IMG/VR virus record: IMGVR_UViG_3300025127_000288
Span: 1 to 23,478 of that record
DNA: 23,478 nucleotides
Reading direction: 5' to 3' (one strand)
Origin: a virus
Part shown: piece by piece, positions 15,640 to 22,462 of the stretch
Layout: every line of letters starts with the position of its first letter
How positions within the stretch are numbered: position 1 is the stretch's first letter
The notes under the pieces: model-generated
What the model was told of the DNA's origin: nothing
What the model saw: the letters and a program-made list of their open reading frames with translations, nothing else
Databases searched by the model: none
Program-made: the position numbers and the translations under genes

Positions 15640-16487
15640 TTAACTTCGTCTACGTTTGGTTCTTTCTCAACTTTAGTAAGATATCTCTTACCGGTTGAAT
15701 ACTGAAAAGCACGAAGTCCTTTACCATCATTAGCATCACTCCAACAATCATGCTTATAATGACAGTACATACAACCAACGTCAAGCTTATAATTACCAGA
15801 CTTGCCATCAGGAATATCAGAATAACATTTATCAGGTATATTGGTAGATGACACAACTTTTTTAAGATGTTGTATTCTCTTCTTAGCATTTATCATCTCC
15901 AACGAATGTACTTTGGTATAACATATTTCTCCTGTTGATTTATTAATAACTAAAAATCCAGCCTCATCAACACCATTGGCCTCTGCATATGCTGATATCT
16001 GTGATATGTAACCGAATGGGTCATCACTGGATAAGTTATTATATTTAAATTTATTAAAGCCTCTACCGGATGCACTCTTACAATCAACTAATGTGCCATC
16101 AATCATACAGTCCTGGTGTCCTACAACTCCTTCTAGTTTAACTTGTTTCTGTTGCTGTGAAACTTTATGTCCTGCAATAGAAGCAAGCATAATTAATAAT
16201 TCTTCTAATATATATCCATACAAGAATTTAATTCTAGTGCTAGGAGGTATAGGAACTATCTCTGTATTTTTAAAATCATACCATAGCTGTCTATCTGGTT
16301 TACCTATTGTTGATAGTCTTAATCTTGACTTTTCATGAGGCATCTGCTTTAAAAAATCTTTTACATGTATCTTAACCGAATTAGCAAAGTCATCTATACA
16401 TTTATCTACTTCTTTTTCAGTTAGTTCTTCATTCTTTTTTTCGAATAAACTGTATATATCTTCTACTATAGTATCTATTTTTTTCAT
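15636..16487 (-). CDS. PD-(D/E)XK exonuclease, Cas4/RecB-like
   Basis: 283 residues from the ATG at 16487. Core motifs of the Cas4/RecB-type nuclease fold are in order: [11 protein letters not shown] (motif I Glu, about residue 95), [16 protein letters not shown] (Asp at about 130, then Asp135-x-Lys137), and QISAYAEA (QxxxY, about 163-167). Near the C-terminus come a Cys (KCYSD) and the triad [10 protein letters not shown], as in iron-sulfur Cas4/AddB-type proteins. The N-terminal Cys partner usual in the family appears to be Asp here ([11 protein letters not shown]), so a normal 4Fe-4S cluster is uncertain. Likely task: 5'-3' resection of DNA ends or degradation of host DNA, like T7 gp6. A TTG at 16511 is an alternative start but lies in the terminator hairpin. 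Ends with ATGA overlap on the homing endonuclease. Confidence 0.85.
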   Translation of the reverse strand: MKKIDTIVEDIYSLFEKKNEELTEKEVDKCIDDFANSVKIHVKDFLKQMPHEKSRLRLSTIGKPDRQLWYDFKNTEIVPIPPSTRIKFLYGYILEELLIMLASIAGHKVSQQQKQVKLEGVVGHQDCMIDGTLVDCKSASGRGFNKFKYNNLSSDDPFGYISQISAYAEANGVDEAGFLVINKSTGEICYTKVHSLEMINAKKRIQHLKKVVSSTNIPDKCYSDIPDGKSGNYKLDVGCMYCHYKHDCWSDANDGKGLRAFQYSTGKRYLTKVEKEPNVDEVK

Positions 16488-16491
16488 AAAT

Positions 16492-16528
16492 AAAACGTGA
16501 GAGACTGCCAAGCTAAACAGTCTCCCAC
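16492..16528 (-). terminator. Intrinsic terminator after the SSB gene
   Basis: On the - strand, GTGGGAGACTG (16528-16518) pairs with CAGTCTCTCAC (16507-16497): 11 pairs with one G-U, a 10-base loop, then GTTTT and further T's. The same element on the + strand would have an A-C mismatch, so it is tuned for leftward transcription. It lies between the SSB stop (16540) and the exonuclease ATG (16487); the T-tract runs almost into that ATG. Confidence 0.8.
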
Positions 16529-16539
16529 TATCCTTTTAA

Positions 16540-17010
16540 TTAAGAGGCAAAAGGAATTTTTTCGTCTGACTCAGCAGAGTATCCATCAGGTACTACATCA
16601 AATGCATCATCTGCATCACCCTGATAAGGAACTAAGTCTACAACCTGTACTTTTTTAAGGTCAGCAGAAACACCTGCTCTACCTTTAAACTTCCACTCAT
16701 ATGTGGTGTACAGTACATTTACTTTAGAACCATTACCAACTAATGTATTCATCATGGTTCTCTTCTGAGCATCAAGAACTTCTGGTGCACTATTTAAGTT
16801 ACCATCTTTTCTTTTGACGTTTCGTTTGATGCTAACAAAGTCTCCTCTGTCATCACCTTTATTCTTTATAGTAAGACCATCTTTTTCTGCAATAGCCTTG
16901 TTGTCTGCATCCAGATTACCTACATCAATACTCCATGTACCATCTGCATCAAATGTTGTGTTTGGACTTGTTATGCTTGCCCAATAAGCAGTTCCATTAA
17001 TTACACTCAT
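16540..17010 (-). CDS. Single-stranded DNA-binding protein, T7 gp2.5-like
   Basis: 156 residues. The sequence NGTAYWASITSPNTTF at the N-terminus, the following strand-rich region (WSIDVGNLDADN, KGDDRGDFVSIKRNVKRKDG, KVNVLYTTYEWKFKG), and an acidic tail ending DEKIPFAS fit the OB-fold SSB of T7-like phages. The acidic tail with aromatic residue normally contacts polymerase and helicase. It coats single strands during replication and promotes annealing. It has its own strong promoter (17045-17074), ribosome binding site AGGAG 9 bases before the ATG, and an intrinsic terminator directly after the stop, so it is probably made in large amounts as a separate transcript. Confidence 0.85.
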   Translation of the reverse strand: MSVINGTAYWASITSPNTTFDADGTWSIDVGNLDADNKAIAEKDGLTIKNKGDDRGDFVSIKRNVKRKDGNLNSAPEVLDAQKRTMMNTLVGNGSKVNVLYTTYEWKFKGRAGVSADLKKVQVVDLVPYQGDADDAFDVVPDGYSAESDEKIPFAS

Positions 17011-17044
17011 AGGTGTATTCTCCTTTTTTGGTTATTAAAATTAT

Positions 17045-17074
17045 ATTATAGCATGATTTAACTATCATTGTCAA
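17045..17074 (-). promoter_or_regulatory. Strong sigma70-type promoter for SSB
   Basis: On the - strand: perfect -35 TTGACA (17074-17069), 18-bp spacer, perfect -10 TATAAT (17050-17045), preceded by TGC (extended -10). The -35 lies within the last codons of the endonuclease gene. Expected start is near 17038, leaving a leader of about 27 bases with AGGAG before the SSB ATG at 17010. This is the closest match to consensus in the window. Confidence 0.8.
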
Positions 17075-17483
17075 CACTTTTTTTTATTATATCTACATTA
17101 AATAATTTCTGGATATTCATTAGATACATTTTCGAAGCCTTATTATCACCACCAGATACTTCTCTTTTGTTAGGTGTGTTCTTTATAATCTTCTTTAACA
17201 TATCAGTTTTAAATACCAGTGTCCCATATATCTCCTCTCCTATGCAAAGATTATGAAACCAGTAATCTGATTCAGTAGATGTAATACCACTAGGTTTACC
17301 ATAGCTTTCAAATTCAATCGCTATGTTACCAGTATCTAACCACATACCTCTTTCAGACTTTACTTCTATCTTCTTATCTTGTAGCATGTCAGCAATAATT
17401 TTTTCTTTTACTTTACCATACTTCAAATCTAAATCAAACTTTTTTCTATCTTCTATCTTTGGTTCTAATGTGTCTCTGTCCAT
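17058..17483 (-). CDS. PD-(D/E)XK-type endonuclease, 141 aa
   Basis: The core is DLDLKYGKVKEKIIADML followed by KKIEVKSERGMW: an early helix with Glu27, then the E40-x-K42 active-site strand typical of small phage nucleases and Holliday-junction-type resolvases. The rest, including GNIAIEFESYGKPSG and TESDYWFHN, matches a podophage family I know as a putative endonuclease placed beside DNA polymerase. It may resolve branched replication intermediates, as T7 gp3 does, or cut host DNA; these cannot be told apart. ATG has AGGAG only 4 bases upstream and overlaps the polymerase stop by 19 bases. The SSB promoter starts within its last codons. Confidence 0.8.
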   Translation of the reverse strand: MDRDTLEPKIEDRKKFDLDLKYGKVKEKIIADMLQDKKIEVKSERGMWLDTGNIAIEFESYGKPSGITSTESDYWFHNLCIGEEIYGTLVFKTDMLKKIIKNTPNKREVSGGDNKASKMYLMNIQKLFNVDIIKKSVDNDS

Positions 17484-19111
17484 GTTACTCCTACTTTGTA
17501 ATCGTTATCAAGAGGACATCTTAACTTCAATGTCTTTTCAGTTTCTTTAATAGCAATCTTTGTGATGCTACAAAACTCTCCCACATCTTTGTTTGCTACT
17601 TCGAATTGGTATTCGTCATGAACAGATGCCACTAACTTAACATCAAGCTTTTTATTGTAAACTCTTTTTATGATATGTAGTAACCAATGTTTACAAATAA
17701 TAGCACCTGCTCCTTGTAGAAGAGTATTTAATGCTGAATGTGCACTTCTAACTTTTAAGTACCTTCCATCTATAGCTAATATTCTTCCTCTTCTACCAGC
17801 AGTTTCTACTTGCTCACGCAATCTTTTTAGAGAGGGTAGGTTAGATAAGAATCTTTTAATTAACATATTGCCTTGCTCCTTTCCAGCTCCTACTATCTTA
17901 CCTATCTTTTCTGCACCAGCACCATAGAGAAAGGCATAGATAAATGTCTTGGCCTGGTCTCTATTCTTTATTCCTGCTAACTCCATATTCTTAGTGTGTA
18001 TATCTCCATTCAATATCTCATCTGTATAATTTGTATCATTAAGATAATGTGCAAGACAACGTAACTCTAAACCACTAGCATCAGTGCCTACTAATTTATA
18101 TTTTGTTGGGTCTGATACAGTCCATAAGTTTCTACACTCCTTTCCATATGGTGAATATGTGGCCGGAACTTGTGCCATGTTTGGTGAGTTATGTGCCATG
18201 CGACCAGTAATAGTTCGTAGTGTCATCACTCTTCCATGAACTTTATTATTCTCATCACATGCCTCAATCCAAGACTCCACCATTACTGCTCTCTTCTGCA
18301 GTAAAAAATATTTTGCAAATCTTTCTGCAATTAATTTTAACTCTGGCTCTTTAATGGTTTTTAAAACAGCTTCGTTAATTATAATATTATCTTTATCAGT
18401 AAACTGTTTTGGTTTCCATCCTCTCTTCATTAATCTATCAGCTATCTGCTGACGAGAACCAATGTTAAATGGTATTTCTTTTGTCTTCGTCTTCATCTCC
18501 ACAATGGTAGGTTCGAACTCTTCTAACGACCATTGCTCTAAGTCATAGATATCGTCTTTTAGTTTTGCTAGTAACTCCTGTGCTTTCTGTATATCAAAAG
18601 CAAAACCATTCTTCTCTTGTTGGTCAATGATTAATCTAATGTCATGCTCTAAATCTATAGACTCCTTAGAAAAACCTTTGCTTTCTTTTACTAATTCATT
18701 ATAAACAGCATGTGTTATTTCTACATCTTGTTTACAATACTTTAGCATATTGTAATCGTACTTAGAAAAGTTTACATCTTCACCACCTTTTAACATGTTT
18801 AGTTTTTCACCCCATGCTTTTAGGCTATGTCCTTTCTCTCGTATAGGATTAAATAACTGAGATAAAACTAATGTATCAATAACATCACCTGGTAGTATGT
18901 TTGAATTAAGCAGTCTATTAAGAACCGGAACATCAAAAGATAATCCATTATGCATAATAAATTTATCTACTTGCTTTGCCCAGTTATTAAAACTGTACAT
19001 AGTAGATGGGTCAAACACTGTAACAACATTTGTATTTATATCTTTTGCTACAATACAATGTACTTTACTAGGATTAAATCCATCTGTTTCAATATCAAGA
19101 ACTACTTTCAT
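17465..19111 (-). CDS. DNA polymerase, family A, with 3'-5' exonuclease domain
   Basis: 548 residues from the ATG at 19111 (a GTG at 19120 adds three). Exonuclease motifs: LDIETDG (Asp6, Glu8), a middle segment HNGLSFDVPVL, and YCKQDVEITH. Polymerase motifs: GRMAHNSPNMAQVP, motif A TDASGLELR (Asp344), motif B RDQAKTFIYAFLYGAG, and motif C ASVHDEYQF (His498-Asp499-Glu500). The residue equal to E. coli Phe762 and T7 Tyr526 is Tyr392, as in T7. T7 polymerase has 704 residues; here the thumb runs straight from EMKTKTKEIPFNIGSRQQ to the fingers, and the thioredoxin-binding insert is missing, so processivity must come from another source. Overlaps the zinc-ribbon gene before it by 17 bases. Confidence 0.95.
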   Translation of the reverse strand: MKVVLDIETDGFNPSKVHCIVAKDINTNVVTVFDPSTMYSFNNWAKQVDKFIMHNGLSFDVPVLNRLLNSNILPGDVIDTLVLSQLFNPIREKGHSLKAWGEKLNMLKGGEDVNFSKYDYNMLKYCKQDVEITHAVYNELVKESKGFSKESIDLEHDIRLIIDQQEKNGFAFDIQKAQELLAKLKDDIYDLEQWSLEEFEPTIVEMKTKTKEIPFNIGSRQQIADRLMKRGWKPKQFTDKDNIIINEAVLKTIKEPELKLIAERFAKYFLLQKRAVMVESWIEACDENNKVHGRVMTLRTITGRMAHNSPNMAQVPATYSPYGKECRNLWTVSDPTKYKLVGTDASGLELRCLAHYLNDTNYTDEILNGDIHTKNMELAGIKNRDQAKTFIYAFLYGAGAEKIGKIVGAGKEQGNMLIKRFLSNLPSLKRLREQVETAGRRGRILAIDGRYLKVRSAHSALNTLLQGAGAIICKHWLLHIIKRVYNKKLDVKLVASVHDEYQFEVANKDVGEFCSITKIAIKETEKTLKLRCPLDNDYKVGVTWTETH

Positions 19112-19412
19112 TTGCACCACACCAACTACACTCTTCTCCTTTACCTATTTCCATTTCACTTTTTTCAACATCACAGTAATGATACCACATCTCATCATCT
19201 GTGTCAAGTTCTTTTTTATGTAACCAATCTTTATAACCTTCTATCCAAAGCTGTTTACTTTCTTCTTCTTCTCCTTTGTGACCCCAGTACACTAAATGAA
19301 AGGCATCACATTCAGGACAAGAAAGATTAGTAACGATAGCATGGTCTTCGTGTTCTTCACAGTCATGGTCACCACCCCAAATTAATTCTGTTCCACAGTT
19401 ATAACACTTCAT
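19095..19412 (-). CDS. Zinc-ribbon protein, 105 aa
   Basis: Start placed at the ATG at 19412, 9 bases after GGAG; an in-frame ATG at 19454 would run 42 bases into the helicase gene. Three CxxC-type knuckles are visible: CYNCG at residues 3-7, CPECDA at about 32-37, and CSWCGA near the C-terminus. The first two probably form one zinc ribbon. The centre is acidic (GEEEESKQLW). Such small proteins next to replication genes may bind DNA or act as transcription adaptors, but the family is not known to me. It lies between the primase-helicase and the polymerase, with overlaps or almost no gap. Confidence 0.8.
   Translation of the reverse strand: MKCYNCGTELIWGGDHDCEEHEDHAIVTNLSCPECDAFHLVYWGHKGEEEESKQLWIEGYKDWLHKKELDTDDEMWYHYCDVEKSEMEIGKGEECSWCGANESSS
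19179..19207 (-). promoter_or_regulatory. Candidate internal promoter before DNA polymerase
   Basis: On the - strand: perfect -35 TTGACA (19207-19202), 17-bp spacer, -10 TATCAT (19184-19179; 5 of 6). It lies inside the zinc-ribbon gene, about 70 bases before the polymerase ATG. Coding constraints (LDTDDEMWYH) could produce the match by chance, so this is tentative. Confidence 0.35.
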
Positions 19413-19413
19413 A

Positions 19414-21063
19414 TTATAAAACTCCTTGTGCTTGATTATTAAATTCATCTTCAAAAGGATTATCTATTTGAGACATTCTACCAGACTTTTTATCATAATG
19501 CAAGTACGTACATACTCCTGTCTCTCCAGTGTATCTATTTTTAAGAATACGAACAGTCGTTGTGTTTGCAGTTACTTCATCATTAGCTTGTTGATTTCTC
19601 TCTAAAGCAATAATACAATCAGATAAATGTGCAATGCTGGCACTACCTCGTAAATGAGATAGAGTAACTTCTTTTCCATTCTCGTGACCTAAGTCTCCTG
19701 ATGGTCTCCTAAGATGCGATACTAATAAAAGACCAACTCCTGTCTCTTCTACCAGTGAACGTAGTTTAGTCATCAATATATCAATAGACTTTCTTTCATC
19801 TCCTTCTTCTTGACCACTAACTAAGATAGATAAATGGTCAATAAAAACCCATTTACAATCCATACTAGATATCATGAACCTAACTGTGGCAAGTATCTCA
19901 TCATTACCTAAAGAACCAAAGTGGTCAAACACAATAAATCTACCTTTGCCTTTTTCTAATCCTATGGTATCTTCTTGCCACTTTAATAATTGTTCTTGAG
20001 AAAACTTTTCTCTTATTTCTTTTATGTATAATCTTTGGTTAGCCTCTACAGACATAATATTAAAAGCAGTATTTCTAGTGCTTTCTTCTAATGCTAAAAC
20101 TCCTACTCTATCTTTTGAGTTTTTAAAAATGTGATGCATTAACTCTCTCATTACAGAAGACTTACCCATGCCAGCACCAGAAGTAAATGTAGTTAACTCT
20201 CCTGTTCTCATACCATATGTTTTATCATTCATCTTACTCCAAGGATAAGGTATAGTTTCACAATACTCTTCATCCCATAAAGATAAACCTAAATCTGATA
20301 AATTTAAAATGCCAGCAGGTGTGTATGGTTTAGCATTCCACCATTCATTAACGAAGTCTTTTGACTTACCCATCTTGTGATATTCATTTGGGTCTTTATG
20401 TTCTAAGTTTACAATCTTGCATTTGTTTGGTTCAAATAACCTAGCAACCTTTTGTGAGGCATCAATACCAGGTTTATCATTATCAAAACATATAACTACA
20501 TTTTCAAAACTATTTAAGTATCGTAAATGTTGTTTACAATTCTGTACTGCACTTTGTACTCCATTTTTAATTGATACTACTGCCCACTTACTACCTAACA
20601 TTTCGTAGGCAGACATGGCATCTATCTCTCCTTCAACAATAGTAATATATTTACCACCTGACTTAAATAAATTTTGGCCAAACAGTAAGGCATCTCCTAT
20701 GTCACCTTGTGACCATATTTTTTTACCTTCAACCTGACGAATCTTCGTGGCCACATGGCTACTATCAGCATTAAAATATTCATAGTAATGATGACTAACT
20801 ATCGAGCCATTAGTTTTTATTTTTGTCTTATATTTTTTAGCTGTTCTTTCTGATATTCTTCTATCAGGTATAGCTTTATACTCACCACTTACACTGGTGT
20901 TTTCTTGTATGTTAATTACTTTACTCTCCATTTTTGCCTCTCCTATATTATTAAATCTTTTATTACAAGAGAAGCAGAAGGCATGTCCATCAGCATGAAT
21001 ATTATAACCTCTACTTGATTCACCACAAGGGCATTCTCCTCTGCTTATCCACTTACTTTCCAT
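19414..21063 (-). CDS. Primase-helicase, T7 gp4-like
   Basis: 549 residues. Zinc finger at 11-33 (CPC ... CFSC), which selects primer sites; primase toprim domain with IVEGEIDAMSA (about 142-151) and CFDNDKPG (about 192-199); then a RecA-like hexameric helicase with Walker A TSGAGMGKSS (294-303, Lys301), Walker B-like VFIDHLSIL, and later LLLVSHLRRPSG and HLRGSASIAHLSD, as in T7 gp4 and DnaB-type helicases. It unwinds the fork and makes RNA primers. A second start at Met45 (20931) with a strong ribosome binding site would give a form without the zinc finger. Its ATG overlaps the stop of a 24-residue gene (TAATG), downstream of an AT-rich tract and promoter. Confidence 0.95.
   Translation of the reverse strand: MESKWISRGECPCGESSRGYNIHADGHAFCFSCNKRFNNIGEAKMESKVINIQENTSVSGEYKAIPDRRISERTAKKYKTKIKTNGSIVSHHYYEYFNADSSHVATKIRQVEGKKIWSQGDIGDALLFGQNLFKSGGKYITIVEGEIDAMSAYEMLGSKWAVVSIKNGVQSAVQNCKQHLRYLNSFENVVICFDNDKPGIDASQKVARLFEPNKCKIVNLEHKDPNEYHKMGKSKDFVNEWWNAKPYTPAGILNLSDLGLSLWDEEYCETIPYPWSKMNDKTYGMRTGELTTFTSGAGMGKSSVMRELMHHIFKNSKDRVGVLALEESTRNTAFNIMSVEANQRLYIKEIREKFSQEQLLKWQEDTIGLEKGKGRFIVFDHFGSLGNDEILATVRFMISSMDCKWVFIDHLSILVSGQEEGDERKSIDILMTKLRSLVEETGVGLLLVSHLRRPSGDLGHENGKEVTLSHLRGSASIAHLSDCIIALERNQQANDEVTANTTTVRILKNRYTGETGVCTYLHYDKKSGRMSQIDNPFEDEFNNQAQGVL
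20929..20944 (-). promoter_or_regulatory. Internal ribosome binding site and start for short helicase form
   Basis: Within the primase-helicase gene, AGGAGAGG (20944-20937) is followed by CAAAA and ATG (20931-20929), in frame. The resulting 505-residue protein would lack exactly the zinc finger (residues 1-44) but keep toprim and helicase domains. T7 gene 4 makes gp4A and gp4B in the same way. Confidence 0.7.
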
Positions 21064-21137
21064 TACATCATACCCATTGCGTTAGATAAACCTATTGCAA
21101 CACCTATGAGTGTATACCATAATAAAAATTCTACCAC
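21063..21137 (-). CDS. 24-residue membrane micro-protein upstream of primase
   Basis: GTG start at 21137 with AAGGA 7 bases upstream, and a TAA that overlaps the primase ATG (TAATG). The protein is one hydrophobic helix (VEFLLWYTLIGVAIGLS) with a short polar end. The coupling to the primase gene and good ribosome binding site argue that it is translated, either for its product or as a leader controlling primase translation. No family known. Confidence 0.5.
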   Translation of the reverse strand: MVEFLLWYTLIGVAIGLSNAMGMM

Positions 21138-21207
21138 TTTATATTCCTTTCTAGTTATTTAAACGTATAATAAATCATCATAATAAATACATATAATACC
21201 CATAATG

Positions 21208-21296
21208 ATAATAATAATATAAATATATTTATTATATATTTTAATAAATAATTATTAATTATATTATATATTATATATATATATTTATATATTATA
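21208..21296. other. 89-bp pure A/T tract, candidate replication origin
   Basis: No G or C occurs between 21208 and 21296, and only 6 in 21181-21300. It is made of TAA/TTA and alternating TATATA runs, easily melted. It lies in the largest intergenic space of the left arm, directly after a consensus promoter reading leftward and before the primase-helicase gene. In T7 the primary origin has the same order (promoter, then an AT-rich stretch). Function is inferred. Confidence 0.5.
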
Positions 21297-21318
21297 GAAA
21301 ACTTTTTCATAATGTCAA
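21291..21318 (-). promoter_or_regulatory. Consensus sigma70 promoter before the primase block
   Basis: On the - strand: perfect -35 TTGACA (21318-21313) overlapping the end of the upstream small gene, a 16-bp spacer, and perfect -10 TATAAT (21296-21291). Expected start is near 21284. The leader would be about 147 bases, nearly all A/U, before the 24-residue gene and primase-helicase. Other TATAAT-like hexamers occur further inside the tract, so the exact start may vary. Confidence 0.7.
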
Positions 21319-21503
21319 GAGAAATCTTTCAAAGCATTTATGTAAAGCTCTTCAGCAGAATCTATATCAAGGCCTATACTATTTCTACAGTCTTGTTTTG
21401 CATATATTCTTGCCTCTTCATTAGAGCAACCTTCTCTTTTGTATTCTTTAAATAGTTTTCTATACATTTTCTTCTCGTCTTTATCCCATAAATTATTCAT
21501 CAT
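21315..21503 (-). CDS. Small charged protein, about 62 aa
   Basis: Two adjacent ATGs (21503 and 21500) follow GAGGAAG at suitable distance; a further ATG at 21515 is possible. The start overlaps the stop of the 89-residue gene. The protein is a Lys/Glu-rich helix (DKDEKKMYRKLFKEYKREG) followed by CSNEEARIYAKQDC, which looks like a second helix with two Cys, and an acidic end. Its TGA overlaps the -35 element of the next promoter. No function known. Confidence 0.65.
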   Translation of the reverse strand: MMNNLWDKDEKKMYRKLFKEYKREGCSNEEARIYAKQDCRNSIGLDIDSAEELYINALKDFS

Positions 21504-21762
21504 CTTCTTCCTCATTGTAAAGAAACATACCTATATCATATGATATCTCATCTGCCTCTTTATCATCTAGTAATTCAGGCTTTTCATCTGATACTTCTAT
21601 AGGTTCAAAGCCTGTGTCTTCTTCTGTCCAAGTATCAATCATATTATTATCAATATATTCTTGAACCTGTTCCATACTCCAATCCTTAGGTACTTCTACT
21701 AAGGTTGAGTATTGTACTTCTTTTTTACCTAAAATTCTATAACATTTTGTATCTATTGTCAT
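21493..21762 (-). CDS. Acidic small protein, 89 aa
   Basis: Good ribosome binding site AGGAG 7 bases before the ATG. The first 60 residues contain two short strands and a helix (KEVQYSTLVEVPKDWSMEQVQEYI), resembling small phage proteins of unknown role; the C-terminal third is very acidic (ending EEEDDE) and could act as a DNA mimic or as a contact for a basic partner. No family recognised. Confidence 0.7.
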   Translation of the reverse strand: MTIDTKCYRILGKKEVQYSTLVEVPKDWSMEQVQEYIDNNMIDTWTEEDTGFEPIEVSDEKPELLDDKEADEISYDIGMFLYNEEEDDE

Positions 21763-21772
21763 TGTAATTCTC

Positions 21773-21913
21773 CTAATAATTATACAATAAAAAAAATAAA
21801 CTTACAAGTAGTAAGGCCGGGAAAATATTATTTAACCATAAGTATTTATTTTGTTTAGTATCTCTAAAATACTTTCCGGTAGCTTTAAATCTTCTTTCTC
21901 TTACCTTATCCAC
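21773..21913 (-). CDS. Single-span membrane micro-protein, 46 aa
   Basis: GTG start at 21913, overlapping the preceding stop by 8 bases (GTGGATAA), the same spacing as other gene pairs here. The N-terminal half is basic and polar (DKVRERRFKATGKYF) and the C-terminal half is one transmembrane helix (about 27-44, FPALLLVSLFFLLY). The basic half would stay in the cytoplasm. The stop lies 10 bases before the next ATG. No family known; the GTG start and lack of a strong ribosome binding site lower confidence. Confidence 0.5.
   Translation of the reverse strand: MDKVRERRFKATGKYFRDTKQNKYLWLNNIFPALLLVSLFFLLYNY
21779..21807 (-). promoter_or_regulatory. Candidate promoter before the 89-residue gene
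   Basis: On the - strand: -35 TTGTAA (4 of 6, 21807-21802), 17-bp spacer rich in T, perfect -10 TATAAT (21784-21779). Transcription would begin about at the AGGAG of the 89-residue gene, leaving a very short leader. Lies within the end of the 46-residue gene, so it is tentative. Confidence 0.35.
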
Positions 21914-22148
21914 CTGTCTTAAAATCCTTTTTTAAATGCTCTGCATCTGGCATCTCTGCATCTCCTAACCATACACCATCAGAGCTGTTGGTGAGTTTTC
22001 TTCCATCATCTCTCTCAATTCCTATTTGCCTACGCAATTTATAATTCTCATCATTTAATTGTTTGATTCTAATATTAGCATTGCGTAACTGTTCTTGTAA
22101 ATCTTTTACATTCTTTTCTAATAAGTTTATAAACACTGGGTCGTACAT
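21906..22148 (-). CDS. Coiled-coil small protein, 80 aa
   Basis: Ribosome binding site AGGAG 6 bases before the ATG. Residues about 5-45 form a coiled coil with regular Leu/Ile spacing (NLLEKNVKDLQEQLRNAN, then RIKQLNDENYKLRRQ), so it probably makes dimers or trimers. The C-terminal part is polar and acidic (DGVWLGDAEMPDAEHLKKD). No enzymatic motif and no known family; placed among early small genes. Confidence 0.7.
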   Translation of the reverse strand: MYDPVFINLLEKNVKDLQEQLRNANIRIKQLNDENYKLRRQIGIERDDGRKLTNSSDGVWLGDAEMPDAEHLKKDFKTGG

Positions 22149-22157
22149 TATACACTC

Positions 22158-22250
22158 CTATTTTCTTGTTAATAAATATGCAAGTAGTATGATAAATATT
22201 CCTACTACTACTCCACCTAAAAAATAATATATCATTAGTATTTGTTCCAT
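22158..22250 (-). CDS. 30-residue membrane micro-protein
   Basis: ATG at 22250 overlaps the preceding stop (TAATG), and GGAG lies 7 bases upstream. Nearly the whole protein is one transmembrane helix (ILMIYYFLGGVVVGIFIILL) ending in TRK. Together with the 24-, 46- and 58-residue proteins it is one of four single-span micro-proteins on this strand. Confidence 0.6.
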   Translation of the reverse strand: MEQILMIYYFLGGVVVGIFIILLAYLLTRK

Positions 22251-22462
22251 TAATTCACTCCTTCAATCGTTACTCCTTCTTGTTGAGCAAAAATCATATC
22301 TACTCCCCAAGATTTCAAAGTTTGTAATGCTTCTTCTTTTGTTTCAAACTTCAGTATATTATTCTCTTCATCTACGAGTTGGTCAACCGGATATGTTTCA
22401 GTCCACTTAGCTTTTCTTAGCCGGTTAATATCGTTATATCTATGATGTGCTATCACATACAT
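22250..22462 (-). CDS. Hypothetical small soluble protein, 70 aa
   Basis: Ribosome binding site AAGGAGAG 8 bases before the ATG. Contains basic RYNDINRLRKAKWTETYPV followed by an acidic stretch and a helix with KEEALQTLKSWGVD, ending with a likely strand (GVTIEGVN). Starts 23 bases inside the ArfA-like gene. Family and function unknown. Confidence 0.7.
   Translation of the reverse strand: MYVIAHHRYNDINRLRKAKWTETYPVDQLVDEENNILKFETKEEALQTLKSWGVDMIFAQQEGVTIEGVN

Noticed and set aside
19095-19454. Longer start for the zinc-ribbon gene (119 residues)
   Set aside because: The extra 14 residues overlap the helicase 3' end and the ATG at 19412 has a well-placed GGAG.
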